This document shows positions 1 through 40,315 of a stretch of DNA of 64,000 nt, one piece after another (position 1 is the first letter of the stretch; the number at the start of each line of letters is the position of its first letter). Source of the stretch: Rapana venosa. Taxonomy: Eukaryota; Mollusca; Gastropoda; Neogastropoda; Muricidae. The notes under the pieces were generated by a model. That model ran no database searches. It saw only the letters and a list, made by a program, of their open reading frames with translations, and had not been told where the DNA came from. The DNA lies in assembly GCA_028751875.1 (NCBI GenBank), contig CM054167.1, positions 20,168,412 through 20,232,411 on the forward strand, written 5' to 3'. The position numbers and the translations under genes were made by a program.

Positions 1-929
1 TCATTTTGTAGTCATGTTCATTCGTTTCGTAAAAATCCTGACTGCAGATAAACCAATTTGATTGGCTGCAGAAGCTATGAAGTTGAAGTTGTCTGGTTTT
101 GCTTTGATACCTAAGCCTCTTCACAACTTGGTAATGTACGGATATCTTTCATTCTGTTTTTATATCATCTAGTGATTTACAATGTTTGTTGAAGCTTGTT
201 TGAATGTTGAAACTTTTTGTTCATGGCATAGAGTTTGATCTCTCAACAAGAAAGTGTTGCAGTGGCTCTCTGAGCGTCACTCGTCGATATCATTCTCACC
301 CCTCACCTCCGAAAGTGAAAGAGAGACCTGTCTAAATCGACGAAAATGTCGAACTTCTTTATTTGTTTGGAAACAAAAATCCTTTGCAAGCTATCAATGA
401 GTGACCAAGATCTCTGCTGGAAAGTGATACAGCTGAGACTCCGATATATTCAGCCCTTTTATTGTGTTGAAATCTTGAAACTGTGATTGATGTCGGTAAG
501 GGAGAGAACACTGCCACAACAAAACAAAAATATTGATTTAAAAAACCCGACTTGCTTATCTTGATTTTTTCTCCCTACTCACCAACCCCCCCACCCCTCC
601 CCTCACCCCCACCTGTATTCCTCACCTTTTCCAACCCCGCCTCTTCCAGTCACATGTGAGTTAACTTTCTTGTTTTGAGAAGAGCTCACAGGACACAACA
701 GTGACAAGGTTTGCATGCAGTGTATTTTAGGGAGCATCTCATTCAGGTTTGAGCTAGATGACAAGGCTAATCATTGTAGCTGCAGTACATATATTTTTTA
801 ACACCTTTGCTCTGAACTCTTTAAGACTTAACATTTTAAGTAGATCCATTTTAGTCTGCTTCTTTTGTGACAAAATTCAAGCCATACTGACTCAAAGAGT
901 TCATCAAAGAAGGATTTAACATTTAGACA
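1..929 (+). other. 5' flank and probable 5' UTR of gene 1
   Basis: No coding exon is visible here. An in-frame TAG at 924-926 lies one codon before the ATG at 930, so the reading frame cannot extend upstream without splicing. A GTAAGG near 495 could be the donor of a 5' UTR exon, but nothing in the sequence fixes the transcription start. I see no convincing core promoter. Confidence 0.4.
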
Positions 930-28524
<27,595 letters not shown>

Positions 28525-28825
28525 GAAAGCAAGCAAGACAGATGAATACCTCAGACTGCATGAAAATGTGAAATCGACTGACATGTTCCTCGGGAACGCA
28601 TCTGCTGAAATTTTTCTCCAAAACTGTACAGTATCTATTGTAAGGAGTTAAGTGTAAAAAGATCCTTTTTTTTGTCGATTTATAAAAAACAAAATTAAAA
28701 AATCCTTTAAACTGTACAACTCCGCAATTTTTTTTATGGAAGTGTACATACACTGTTTTAGAATTCTGTTGTACATAGTTTTAACCTCCTTGTGATAATA
28801 AATTGGGCCCTTTTTTTTCTTTTTT
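28525..28825 (+). other. Gene 1 3' UTR (probable)
   Basis: A/T-rich sequence follows the TGA. The first canonical poly(A) signal is AATAAA at 28797-28802, followed by a T-rich downstream element. The true cleavage site cannot be fixed from sequence alone. Confidence 0.6.
28797..28802 (+). terminator. Candidate polyadenylation signal
   Basis: AATAAA, about 270 bp after the gene 1 stop, with a CCCTTTTTTTTCTTTTTTTT tract just downstream that fits a U-rich downstream element. Confidence 0.6.
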
Positions 28826-30130
28826 TTCGGAGTGAAATTGGTTTCTAGAATGGCATTGTACATTTTGAATATTGTCAAAAATATCGGCGACAACACATCT
28901 GGGGATTGTATGAATTTAGGGCATGCTTTCTCACTTCTCACTCCAGGACAACAGAAATTTTAAGACGAGTTTTTGGATATCGTTTTTTAAGTTGAATGCA
29001 TAGCTTTTCATACAGCGGTGTGCCAACGTTTATTCTACTGCTGAGTATAGGTCATGTTCATTTTGTGTATAGTCTACTGTTGACAAATAGTCTGATCTCT
29101 TTTTCAGTCTGCAATGGGACAAAGTTAAAATGTGATTTTATTGACAGGACGATCTCTATCGTGATATTTGTTGTAACTGCCATTATAACGCCTTTTCCCT
29201 TGTCTTTTTATGTGAGCCGATATATTAGGAATAGAACTTTATTGGGTTGATTTTTCAGTGGGGGGCAGATTTTTTGGTCAAAGATTCAGTGACTTTGGAT
29301 TTTTTTCTGACATTTTTTAATACCTTTTTTTTTAGCTTTTTTTCTTTTTAAAAGTTTCCTGTATTTTTGTTTTGTTGGTTTATTTCTTTTTTTATAGTCA
29401 TAATTGTCTGAATGGGGCTTTTCCCCAGCCATTTGTGTTTATAAACTGGTTCATTTTACTGTGATCTTTATATGCAACAAATCTCAAGTCTTTTAATAAC
29501 GGATACTGAGAGGATTAAGTGGGTGTGTGTGGTGTGTGTGTGTGTGAGCGAGCGAGAGATAATTGCTGGCCTGCCTGTGTATGTGTAAGGTGTGTGTTTG
29601 GGGAGTGAGCTTTTTCTTTAGCTGTACAGAAAATTGCGTGTGCTTTGTGTCTGTGCCTGTATGGAACGTTGACGAAGTTGTAAGGCAGCGCATAAATGTT
29701 TATTAAGACCATTCTGTCAACCCCTATGCTCTGTGTGGTGTTTTTGCTGTTGGGTGTGAATGATGCACTTCAGAAGGATTTCTCTCTCCCTGTATTTCTG
29801 CCTCCGTCTCCTCTTCTTTGAACTCAGACAGCAACTATGGCTTGTCATATGAGTGTGAATGCATTGTGCTACCGTTAAGCGCCTTGCAAGTCAGGCCCAG
29901 CACATCAAACTTTGGCATGGGAGAGAATTATCTTTAAAGTTTCTCTGGAAAAAAGGCAGGAGAGTGGACCAAGAAGGCAGAAAATAGACAAGGTAAGAGG
30001 AACAAGGCAGAAACGGACGGGGATAGAAATAGACACAGTCGTCAGAGATCTTGGCAGAGATCGTTTTAGTTTGAACAAAAGATGAAATGTGAGCTTTCAG
30101 GCATCTCTGCATACTTGTAGACAGCAACTG
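28826..30130. other. Intergenic, no gene seen
   Basis: T-rich sequence with a short GT tract near 29520. A partial repeat-family-F block lies in reverse near 29885-30060 (CAGCACATC, AGAGAATTATCTTTA, GGAACAAGGCAGAAA). The short frames here lack any family signature. Confidence 0.5.
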
Positions 30131-30133
30131 ACA

Positions 30134-30400
30134 GAGGCTATAGTCGAGTGGTCAAGACGTTTAACTTCAGGCCCAGGGGTCTGTGAAGCTGTGGGCTAAA
30201 TTGTCAGTGTCTTGGTGAAGTAGGGGTGGAGATTTTTATGATCTCCCAGATCAACAAGTGCAGACCTGCCATTGCCTTCATTCCCTTTGCGTATGTACAC
30301 ATGCACGAGATCAAGCATGTATGTTAATGATCCCAATATTCATGTCGGCGTCTGGTAGGTTACAGAAATGGTACGACTGGATGATACACACAAAACATTA
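30134..30400 (+). mobile_element. SINE-D copy
   Basis: The head GCTATAGTCGAGTGGTCAAG is followed by GGGGTGGAGATTTTTATGAT, CAGACCTGCCATTGCCTTC, GATCAAGCATGTATGTTAAT and GGTAGGTTACAGAAATGG. Truncated before the usual 3' tail. Confidence 0.78.
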
Positions 30401-30699
30401 ACATCCAATTGATCGTTAACTAGCTAAAATAACTATCCCCAGCCATGTCTCCTAGTCCACTACTCCCTTCTAACATAAGTAACGATGCCTTTTATTTTTT
30501 AAACGTAGTAAAGAAAAACGAATCGATCTACAAACTCGTGTACACACACTCATGCTGCCCTTAAAACGGCTGCCCACACTCATCCACCCAATGGGCTTTG
30601 GGCAGTTTCTTCAGGGAGGAGGAGGAGACATAGGGTCACACACACATTGACAAGGGGACTCAACTTCGCCCCGAGTGTCCATCCAGCACCTGTGTTCAC

Positions 30700-30790
30700 T
30701 ATAATAATAATAATAATATATGGAATTGATATAGCGCTGAATCTTGTAAAAGAAACAAATCGAAGCGCTTGCACTCAATCATTTACACGC
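30700..30790. repeat. Short interspersed TATAGCGCTGAATC motif repeat
   Basis: A TAATAATAAT tract followed by ATATGGAATTGATATAGCGC and CAAATCGAAGCGCTTG. The same module, in either strand, occurs near 5520, 13795, 16805, 43210, 50835, 55765 and 57605, usually next to an ATT microsatellite. Confidence 0.75.
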
Positions 30791-30919
30791 ATGCAACTTT
30801 CCTCAAATAACATAAGATATTTCAAGTTTATACACACACACACACACACACACACACGGGTGGTGATAAAGGAGGTGAAAAATGCTGTTGAAAAAGTAGG
30901 AACAGATATGAAGGGAAAG

Positions 30920-31310
30920 TGTCAGGTAGGAAATAAGTACGTTTTGAGGCTGGATTTGAAGGTATCAAGTGAAGGCTTTTGGCGAAGTGAAAGAGGAAGT
31001 TCATTCCAGGTGGATGGACCAGAAACAGAGAAAGAGCTAGGCCAGCAGTGGTTTGTTTGAATCTGGGTGTTCGAAATGTAGCCGAGCGAAGGGAACGGGA
31101 TGGAGTATACAGGTGGAGACACTACAGAGAGAAGAGGGTGCAGATTTGTGAAGACATTTGAAACAGAGGGTATCGGTCTTATACTTCAGTCTCTGTGAGA
31201 CATGCAGCCAGTGAAGAGATGGCAGAAGAGGAGTGATGTGTTCAGATTTTTTCTTTCTTAGGACCACCAGTGGAGCTGCAGAGTTTTGTATGCGTTGAAG
31301 AGATCTCCTC
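30920..31310 (-). pseudogene. LINE ORF2 C-terminal remnant, frameshifted
   Basis: Two overlapping minus-strand frames encode adjoining parts: H-I-T-P-L-L-P-S-L-H-W-L-H-V-S-Q-R-L-K-Y-K upstream, and G-P-S-T-W-N-E-L-P-L-S-L-R then F-K-S-S-L-K-T-Y-L-F downstream. These are the closing motifs of many LINE reverse-transcriptase ORFs. The frame changes near 31040-31120, so the copy is dead. Confidence 0.85.
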
Positions 31311-31319
31311 CCACTGTAC

Positions 31320-32630
31320 CTCAGTGGTGGGGGTTCAGGCCGAAACTCTCTCGTGGAGAGTTTAAGTACATAGCTGCAGCTGTGGACAAATATGCATGTG
31401 TAGGTCTCTGATCCCCAGTTGTTGTCAAATGAACGAACCCCCCTTCCTCTACTGCCCCCACAACTTTAATGGAGTTAGGCCAGCTCTCCACAGTTCAAAT
31501 AAACATTTTTTTACTTCCATACTATAGTCAAAGTTCAAACAGTTCAAATAAACATTTTTTACTTTCATACTATAATCAAAGTTCAAACGCAATCATACGA
31601 CAAAGTACAAACAATATCTTGGGTCTTCAGTAACTGGCATAACGTTTTTTTTTAAATTGAAAATTTTTTTAAAGGCCTTTAGGTTATTCCAGTATGTATT
31701 GACCCAGACACCATGGTATAATTATACAAACAGTATTATTCTCTCACAATTAACGTTTCCAACAAAAACTTCACAACGTGTCTATAACATTCTTATCCGT
31801 CATATTTGTATCTTCAGCGCATGCACCATGGGCCAAGTTGACCCATTTTATTCCTAAACAAAACGAAAACAAAATAAGTTAAAATCATAATCCCTAGCAA
31901 AACAAGTAGAGAGAAAAAAAGCATTTATCTTCCATCCTTCAACACCTTGTAATTATGCTAATAATATTATTTGAATATGGCTAAACAGGAAAAAAAACTT
32001 TTCAAACCTGCAATGGCGGGCTCTTAGACTGTTAGTCTTACTTCATAAGCATTCATAATTTATAATTTCTTTGGTCGATTGTCAAGGCATTTATCATCAT
32101 GCTAAATTATGTTTTTGCAGCACTATTATATTCTATAGATCTCACAATACAATTCCATTTTATGACATATACATTCATTCATCTTCACGCAACAAAATAA
32201 CGAAAAACCACACACTGAGAGAGCAAAACCCCCCACCAAATTAATTATAATGATTTTTTTAAGGCAAATAAGCAAGCAACAAACCAGAATACATAACAAA
32301 TCAAGCCACTGAAAAAACGTCCCTCCACCATCAACCAACAAAACAAATCATATAAATCATAACATTTTGGTAAAAGGGAAAGAAGAAACTTTAACCAATA
32401 TTCCTCATTATGGGAAAGAACCAGAAGCGGTAGCAATCTACACAGGTACATGTCATTGATTCAAATGAGAGAGAACACTGAACACTGAAAAGTTTTATTG
32501 TACTTCAGCCTTAGGCCACTATACAAAACATGTTTCGGGCAGGGGGTAGGTATAGATCACATCAGCAAACGTTACATCCATTTCGCATTTCCACTTGTGC
32601 AAGCATACAGAATCACATTTAATGTCTTCT
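31320..32630. other. Intergenic, mostly unique A/T-rich sequence
   Basis: One short direct duplication is seen: CAGTTCAAATAAACATTTTT with a following ACTATA block occurs near 31492 and 31540. No gene, SINE or LINE is recognised in the rest. Confidence 0.5.
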
Positions 32631-32639
32631 AGTTATCAT

Positions 32640-33380
32640 CATCCCCATCATCTTCTTCAGAATCTACATCGCCATCGCTATCAGCACCTTCATTTTTCTA
32701 TAGCAGCATCTACAGCAAGAATATCAGCATAACCACTATTACTTTCATCATTTATGTCATCATCACCAACATCCGCCTCTTCGTTATCTACACTATCATT
32801 GTCTTCTTGGGCCTGTATAATTATCATCATCACAATCATCATCTTCAATCTCTACATTATTGTCGTGATCGTTATCTTCATCATCCACACCATTGCTTCC
32901 ATTGACATTTTCAACATATACATCATTGTCACCATCGTCATCTTTAACATCTGTCATCATAGTCACCATCGTCATCTTTAACATCTGTCATCATAGTCAC
33001 CATCACCACCATCATCCTCAACATCTACACCATTGTTACCATCATCACCTTCAATATCCACATCATTATCACCATCATCACCTTCAGCATCTACATCAAC
33101 ACCAGCTTCAGCATTTCGATCATCATTGCCATCATCGCCACCATCTTTCTGAACCTCTACATAATAATCATCAACATCACTGTTATCATCATCAATATCT
33201 GTATCATCATCACACCACCTTGCAACATCTGCATCATCCTTGTTATTATCAGGTTCAGTATCTACATCGTCATCGCCATAATTTTGAATTCTACATCGCC
33301 ATTGTCGTCGCCATGTACTATATCCACATCATCTCCACCACAATAATTTTCTCCATATACATCATCTTCATCGGTTTTTT
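32640..33380. repeat. CATCATCACC/CATCTTCA trinucleotide-rich tract
   Basis: About 740 bp of degenerate CAT, CAC and ATT triplets with imperfect longer units (for example the duplicated GTCATCTTTAACATCTGTCA near 32936 and 32968). Confidence 0.85.
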
Positions 33381-33386
33381 TCCCAC

Positions 33387-33388
<2 letters not shown>

Positions 33389-33461
<73 letters not shown>

Positions 33462-33462
33462 T

Positions 33463-33499
<37 letters not shown>

Positions 33500-33510
33500 C
33501 GTGCGTGCGT

Positions 33511-33550
<40 letters not shown>
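33389..33550. repeat. (GT)n microsatellite with GTGC blocks
   Basis: About 160 bp of TG repeats with two GTGCGTGCGTGC blocks, directly next to the 30-bp minisatellite. Confidence 0.95.
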
Positions 33551-33552
<2 letters not shown>

Positions 33553-33554
33553 TG

Positions 33555-33945
33555 AGTATGATGGTGGTGGTGATGTAGATGTTGAGTATGATGGTGGTGG
33601 TGATGTAGATTTGAGTATGATGGTGAAGGTGATGTAGATGTTGAGTATGATGGTGATGGTGATATAGATGTTGAGTATGATGGTGATGGTGATATAGATG
33701 TTGAGTATGATGGTGAAGGTGATGTAGATGTTGAGTATGATGGTGAAGGTGATGTAGATGTTGAGTATGATGGTGAAGGTGATGTAGATGTTGAGTATGA
33801 TGGTGATGGTGATATAGATGTTGAGTATGATGGTGATGGTGATATAGATGTTGAGTATGATGGTGATGGTGATGTAGATGTTGAGTATGATGGTGATGGT
33901 GATGTAGATGTTGAGTATGATGGTGATGGTGATATAGATGTTCAA
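33555..33945. repeat. 30-bp minisatellite, about 13 copies
   Basis: Units GATGTTGAGTATGATGGTGA + TGGTGATATA. Variation is confined to three sites (GATGG/AAGGT, GATATA/GATGTA, one GTGGTG form), and blocks of identical variants are adjacent, as expected from unequal exchange. Confidence 0.93.
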
Positions 33946-34099
33946 GATGATGATGAGTGATGATAATATAGAGGGTGCCTGATAAAGAAAGGGGATGTGG
34001 ATTGGAAAATGATGGCGGCTGTAGTGATGCAGATGTTGAAGGTAATGGTGGTAGAAATGTAGTTATTGAAAATGATGTTAATTGATGATGTATCAAATG

Positions 34100-34140
34100 T
34101 GAGAGAGAGAGAGAGAGAGATGAGAGAGAGAGAAGAGAAG

Positions 34141-34179
<39 letters not shown>

Positions 34180-34377
34180 AACACACACACACACACAACG
34201 AGCGGAACAAACGCACACACACACACAACCACAAACGCACATAAACTTCACTCATATACTCACACTCTTTCACTCACTCACTCTCACACACACACTCACA
34301 CACGCACGCACGCACGCAAGCACATACACACACTCATACATGCACGCACGTATATATACATACACACATCACACACA

Positions 34378-34428
<51 letters not shown>

Positions 34429-34430
34429 AA
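34100..34430. repeat. (GA)n tract then (CA)n tract
   Basis: A GAGA-rich stretch to about 34176 is followed by interrupted CA repeats to about 34428, separated by short non-repetitive DNA. Confidence 0.9.
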
Positions 34431-34586
34431 CCGTCTAATATCACTTTTTGGTGGAAGGACGTTAAACTGAAGAACTTACTAAACTGAAGAACTAACACAC
34501 ACACACACACACACAGAGTCTAATATCGCAACTGTGAAAAGACGTTAAATGAATTTGAACACACAGACACAAAGACACAGAGACCC

Positions 34587-34617
<31 letters not shown>

Positions 34618-34749
34618 AACTTAGATATATATGGTAATACAAAAAACACATGGGTGGGGGAAAAAAAACCACCTCAAAACACCAGTTTCCCATACTGTTG
34701 TAATTTTTATTTGGTAACATTTGCAATAAGACAGATTCGCATAAGGCTC

Positions 34750-35150
34750 TGAGCAGACGAATTATATGTGACGAGAACCTGTGAGAGTGTTACCTGTTCT
34801 GTTGGTGAGAAATATTACACAAATAACAGCGCTTTGTATCCGCTGCGAACTAATAGCTCAGTTATAATTCGAAATAACTGTTATCTAAAGCAATGCATTA
34901 AGTGTGATTATGTTATTGCTGTCGTGGGCTGCAAAGGCTAGCATTGCAAAGCAAGCAGTGCTTCGAGGCAAAAGCCGATAGGGCTAGGCGACCTCGGAGA
35001 GGTCGCGATCCTAGCCCCTTGATGGGGAGCGAACCGATTTGCTAAAATTCCTGAAACTAGTGTAAAGTGCTCGCAATGAATGATGCATTTTCTATGCACA
35101 GACCAGCTGATAGATGCACGGGTGTCGAAGCAACCGGGGTATGGGGCAGG
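34750..35150. other. Intergenic, unassigned
   Basis: Non-repetitive sequence with a small GC-rich inverted repeat near 34985-35015 (GCGACCTCGGAGAGGTCGC). I recognise no gene or transposon. A poly(G) run of about 25 follows at 35156. Confidence 0.4.
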
Positions 35151-35613
35151 AAAAGGGGGGGGGGGGGGGGGGGGGGGGGGCACATGGTCTGTGAGGCTTG
35201 ACTGTGGTAAGCCTAGCTGCTTGGGAAATGTGAGGACAGTAGTACCTCATTTTTCATCATTTCATAATGATAAACTGGGACCTTGTGAAGCTGAGAGAAA
35301 AAGCATTGATCATTGAATTTTAAAGATGTTTTTTAAACATTAATAGTCACACATTCAGTTTGAATCCCATCCCTATCCTTCAGGAGAGGAGACTGAATGG
35401 CAGAGATGGCTGTTGATTTTGATGACACACAACATAAGATGTAAACAGATTTGACTCACAAAAAAAACAACAAAACAACCAGGTTTGACTCACACAAAAA
35501 AGTCACATAATAACCTCGTCAATCTAAAACCAAAACAACATGCACCTCAACACCCATGCTTGCTCAGGCACAATTCCTGTTCTGTTTGATTTTTCAAGTC
35601 ATACCTGGCTTAA

Positions 35614-35738
35614 AACAGACCGCCTTCAGTCTGAAAATTTAATGTTTAAGTAATTATGTGTGTGTGTGTGTGTTTGCCTGTGTGCGTGCATGAGTGCATG
35701 TGTTATTCACCCACGTGTGAGTACACAAGGTGGTGAGT

Positions 35739-35771
<33 letters not shown>

Positions 35772-36280
35772 GGGGGATCATGGGGGAGCCTGGTAAATGA
35801 TGAAGGGTAGCCAGTGAAGAGAATGGGTAAGGGTGAATGTGTGTGTGTGTAGCAGCCCATATATAGATGCATAATTATTCTTATCTGTAATATTGTTTGT
35901 CTTTTTTTTTAATCAGTATAAATTATTACTCTACATACATCACATGGGTCATGTTTGCAAGCACTTGCTGAATTAGAGCGATCAAAAGTGAGATAAGGCA
36001 CACACACACTATCCTTGCTTAGTTACCTACTTTTAAATGACTTTGCAAGGCCTATCCAGTTCACTCACAGTACAGCTTGTGCAACAGAAATCTTGTTTGC
36101 TCCCACTGGGACATAAACTCAGAAATATCAACAAATCAGAAGGTCATGAAGTCCAGACATGTTATGCTGCATAGTGAGGTATCTCGCCTCTAGGTCACAC
36201 TTGCAGGTGCACGCACACAGACAAACACACACACACATAATTACTTAAACATTAAATTTTAAGACTGAAGGCGGTCTGTT
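35614..36280. mobile_element. Foldback/MITE-like element with ~75-bp inverted termini
   Basis: The left end (from AACAGACCGCCTTCAGTCTG through TTTAATGTTTAAGTAATTAT into a TG tract) is repeated in reverse at the right end (about 36211-36280), with roughly one mismatch in the first 45 bp. The interior of about 500 bp has no coding potential and includes a poly(G) run at 35755. No clear target duplication is visible, so the superfamily is unknown. Confidence 0.7.
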
Positions 36281-36360
36281 ATAATGTGATCCTAAGACAA
36301 GTTAGAAACTACGTGAACGGAAGAGACAGGAAACATGTGAATTAGACAAACTAATTAACA

Positions 36361-36560
36361 GACACTATAGCTGAGTAGTTCCCTTCGTGTATATATATAC
36401 AGATATGCAGAAGATCAAATGTGCACTTTAGAGATCTCATAGTTCATGTTGACCAGCATTTGGTGGGTTACAGAAACACAGACATACCTAGCATGCAACC
36501 TGTACAATAAAATGAGCCACTTAGTTTGGAATGTGTGTGCTGAGGCCAGCAGGGAGACCT
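36361..36560 (+). mobile_element. SINE-D fragment
   Basis: The head GACACTATAGCTGAGTAG leads straight to CCCTTCGTGTATATATATAC, GATCAAATGTGCACTTTAGA and GGTGGGTTACAGAAACACA. The segment between head and body is deleted. Confidence 0.65.
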
Positions 36561-36639
36561 CCTTTAAAATTACAAGCACAGGAGAAAAACAGGCATCATG
36601 CACCCTACCGGGTACCTGGTAAGGGAATGCACAGACAGG

Positions 36640-36678
<39 letters not shown>

Positions 36679-37155
36679 ACAATTTGAACAATTTTGAACA
36701 ATTTTAATTTTCAGAGGGTAGTAGATTAAGCATTACATACTTTTTGACATCCAGCCCTCCAAAAAAAAAAAAAGGGAAAAATATGCATAATAACATAGAA
36801 CTGCACGGAAAACAATACACACAGACGCATGCACACACACACACACACATACACACACACAAACTGGAAGGCAAGCAAGATATAGAGAACATCAGACAGA
36901 CAGAGACACAACACAGACAATGACAATGACAAATTCTTTTATTTCGAGGATAATGAATAAGCACACATGTGCTTTTTTACATCCAGTCCCCTCCCGTAGG
37001 AATACATCTTAATAATAATAACCCAATAACAGAAGAGAGAGAGAGAGAGAGAGAGGGAGGAGAGAGGAGAGAGAGAGAGAGAGAGTGTGAGCTTAAATAT
37101 ATACTCAGAAATAAAGAAAAACAAACAAAAAGAGAGAGAGAGAGAGAGAGAGGTT
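36640..37155. repeat. (GA)n tracts around two SINE-A tails
   Basis: GAGA runs at about 36646-36675, 37036-37085 and 37131-37152 flank an AC tract and short SINE-A tail pieces (36932-36995; also 36716-36755 without the usual sequence between). Confidence 0.7.
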
Positions 37156-37428
37156 GGATAAACCAGTTGAACAAAATGATGCAGCAAGACTAGAGGCAGA
37201 TGATTTATTTTGTCGTGTAGCATGCCCATGAGTAAGAAGACGGTGATCTGAGAAGCAGTAGGCTACCTCCTGTCTGCAATGACCTCCAGGCTATTTTTAT
37301 GCGGAGAGTGAAACTAACACTGTACCAGAATTATGTTAATTGGGTGTGTGATTTTGGTTGGCTGAACTAATCCCAACCTTGGCATAATCAGATCCTAACC
37401 TTTGAAGTGGCGTGCTTAGGTGACTGAG

Positions 37429-37461
<33 letters not shown>

Positions 37462-37611
37462 CGCATGTGTGTGCGTGTGCGCGCGCGCATGTGTGTGCGT
37501 GTGTATGTGTGTGTTTGTATACATGTATGTGTGTGTGTGTGTTGAGAGAGAGAGGGAGCTGCATGGCCAATGTTTGTGTGTGTGTTTATTTATTTATTTA
37601 TTCTTTTGTAT

Positions 37612-37830
37612 TTATTTATTCTTTTATATTGAGGATAATGGAATAAGCACTTTTGTGCTTTTTTACATCCAGTCCCCGTGTGCATGTGGTTTTGTAAATT
37701 CTGTCATCTGTTCCCACCGGCACACAATGGCCTGCTCTTATGAAAAGCGGAACAGGATTTAACGTGTGCGCAAAATGTTCTGCGTGCGTTCGCACATGGG
37801 ACCTCGGTTTATAGTCTCATCCGAAGGACT
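37612..37830 (-). mobile_element. SINE-A, 5'-truncated
   Basis: In reverse it runs from TGAGGATAATGGAATAAGCA through CACAATGGCCTGCTC and GCGCAAAATGTTCTGC to ATAGTCTCATCCGAAGGAC, where a GT microsatellite takes over. Confidence 0.82.
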
Positions 37831-37989
37831 GTGTGTGTGTGTGTGTCTGTGTGTGTGTGTGTGTTTAAGAGAGGGATGTATGTATCCACCCTGCCTTCTT
37901 AGACACTGTTTTATTGTTTTATGTAGCTTGATTTTCTCTCTCTCTCTCCCACACACACACAGACACACAGAATAAATAGATTAATATAC

Positions 37990-38160
37990 ACTATCACTAA
38001 TGCTGTTACTACTACTGTTACTACTGCTGCTACTACTACTACTACTGCCACCACAACCACAACCACCACCACCACCACCACCACCACTACTACTACTACT
38101 ACTATTACTACTACTACTTCTACTCTTACCGCTGCTACTACTCCTACTACTGTTACCTCA
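37990..38160. repeat. ACT/ACC trinucleotide tract
   Basis: About 170 bp of ACT and ACC triplets. The Leu/Pro and Val strings encoded in either strand are artefacts. Confidence 0.9.
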
Positions 38161-38929
38161 ATATCTGTGCAGAATCTCACCTTAAGTTTTAAAATAACCA
38201 AAGTCATTCATCATCATGTTACGAAATTTTTCACAGTCTAGGCCAAGAATAGTTTGTCATGAGGGACCCAAGGGGACTGTGTCAATGAATTAATTAATCA
38301 GGCTTCCTACAGTACAGACTGACCTGTGACAGCTGGTATATATAAATATATATATATATAAAGACATTGCTCGTGCTGTATTGTGTAGTATGGTCCTTTG
38401 TTAGGTTTATAAGTTCTGAGCGTTCAGGTAAATCAGTTTCAAAATCTGCAGATATGCTGGTAAGAGTGTGTGTGCGTGTGTGTGTGCAGGTGTGGGTCTG
38501 TGCGTGCGTGTGGGTGCGTATGTGTAAGATAGTGAGTGTGACATGCATATCTCAGTGTGTGTGTGTATTGTGATTGTGACATGCATTTATATCTGTGTTT
38601 GTGTCAGTGTGTCTGTGTTTGTGTGTGGTAGGCATTTGTGTGTGCCAAGAAATAGATCTGTATAATTACGAACATTCTATTCTTGAAATACACACCAACT
38701 CTAACGTTAATGCATTGCGTGAAAACTATGATAGATCCTTCTTCATTCCAGGAAAATTCTTATCCTAGGACTCCTGTGTGAGAGCTGTAGTAATACAAAT
38801 AAGCCTTTATGCAAAAAGAACTCAACTGCAAAGGTTTTATTGGAGTTATATCTACACCCAGCTAATGCTTAATAAAGCACTTGAATTGAATTGTGAATTG
38901 AATACCACCCACATTCAGTTCAGGCAGAT

Positions 38930-39190
38930 TTTCTCTGCATGAAATTTGAACTGCTGTTCCTTGAGAGAGCTTGTCACCACAAGAGCAGCACCACCCATGT
39001 GGGTGGGTGGGTGGGGGGGGGTTTCGTGTGTTTTTTATTTTACTGTTACTAGGTGTATTTGTTTCCCAAAGAGAGTGGCTTTTTTTTTCTACAGAATTTA
39101 TTATTGCTGTGGGTTCTTTTACACGTGCTGAATGTGTGTTGTACTTGGGACCTCGGTTTATCATCTCGTCTGAAAGAGGCACGACAGCGT
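38930..39190 (-). mobile_element. SINE-C, truncated
   Basis: In reverse it carries TCTCTGCATGAAATT, GTCACCACAAGAGCAGC, GTGGGTTCTTTTACACGTGC and CGGTTTATCATCTCGTCTGA. The tRNA-like head is missing. Confidence 0.78.
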
Positions 39191-39335
39191 ACATGTAGTG
39201 ATCTCTTTCCACTGTAGCACAGAAAATGACACAAAGAGGAATTATCCTGCATTATTTGATGTTGACAAACAGCATTGTGTTTTTGATAATTAGAAATTTG
39301 AGAGATAAGAGTGAGAGAGAGATCAAATCAAATCA

Positions 39336-39395
39336 AAATTCTTTTAATTTGAGGATAATGAATAAGCACTTACGCTTTTTCACATCCAGCCTCTG
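39336..39395 (-). mobile_element. SINE-A tail scrap
   Basis: About 60 bp: GAGGATAATGAATAAGCACT and ACATCCAGCC. The GAGGATAATGAATAAGCAC form lacks one G, like the scraps at 36940 and 54940. Confidence 0.65.
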
Positions 39396-40315
39396 GCCTT
39401 ATCAGGGATAACATCATGTTCGACAAAAACACCAACCAAAAGCTAACTAAAAACAACAGCAACAATGACAACCACAGTAACAACAAACAAAAACAGAAAA
39501 ACAATCAAATAATAACTACTACAAAAAAGAGAGGTGGGGGGGGGGGGGGGGGGGGTCAGGTGCAGTGCAACTGGTGACAAAAGCTACAACAACAACAAAA
39601 ATGTAGTCAAGAATTACAAGAAAGAACGGGAGGATGAAGTTGTTTTGCTGGGTAGAAGGGATTGGGAGGGGGGGGGGGGCTCAGGTGGGTAGGACAGGGG
39701 GGAGGGGTGCTACTTTGACAGGTGAGAGAAATGAAATGCTGTGAAGTAACAGAGATTGCACCAGGCCGAAATCCGTGTACAGCAATGTTTCACCTGTGTA
39801 ACTTTGCTGCTGACTAGTTCAGTGCAGGTGATAAGTGTAAGTTTACATTAATTAATATTTTAGAGGACAGTTGTTCTTCGGCGGCTTCATTTTTTTTGTT
39901 TCCCCCTGGAGCTTCTTCAGGCTTCAGTACTGATACAATTTTGGGGCCAGGGAGCTTTGGTGAGTTAGGTGGCTTTTGTTTCATTTATTTATGTATGACA
40001 TTTTTTGCCTGTCTCGTTCAAATTTAAGCTTTTATGAGGTGGTAACATTTGCAAAATCTTCAGTGGTGCCCCTACAATATACTAGACTGTGGGATATTTG
40101 AAGGTGAAGGAAGACTGTTTTTGCACAGGGTATATATAAAAAAACAACCCCAACAAACAAACATAGGATGTAATGTAATTGTCTGTCATGCATACTGACC
40201 ATCATATAAGCTTAAATACTTTCCAGCCTGTTATTGCTAATTGTGCGTTTTCTTTTTCAAAATGCTTCTAAGACCAATGTGGAATATTTATTTATTTATC
40301 TATTATTTATTTATT
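39396..40315. other. Intergenic, no gene seen
   Basis: Contains poly(G) runs near 39535 and 39668 and otherwise unassigned sequence. No exon, SINE or LINE was recognised. Confidence 0.5.

Noticed and set aside
32893..33468. 191-codon His-rich frame
   Set aside because: It is produced by CAT/CAC triplets and has no domain signature.
33262..34273. Two long minus-strand frames with Ile/Thr/Tyr or His repeats
   Set aside because: They come from the 30-bp minisatellite and flanking GT/CA tracts.
34985..35015. Small GC-rich hairpin as a microRNA or other RNA gene
   Set aside because: The stem is too short and nothing else supports an RNA gene.
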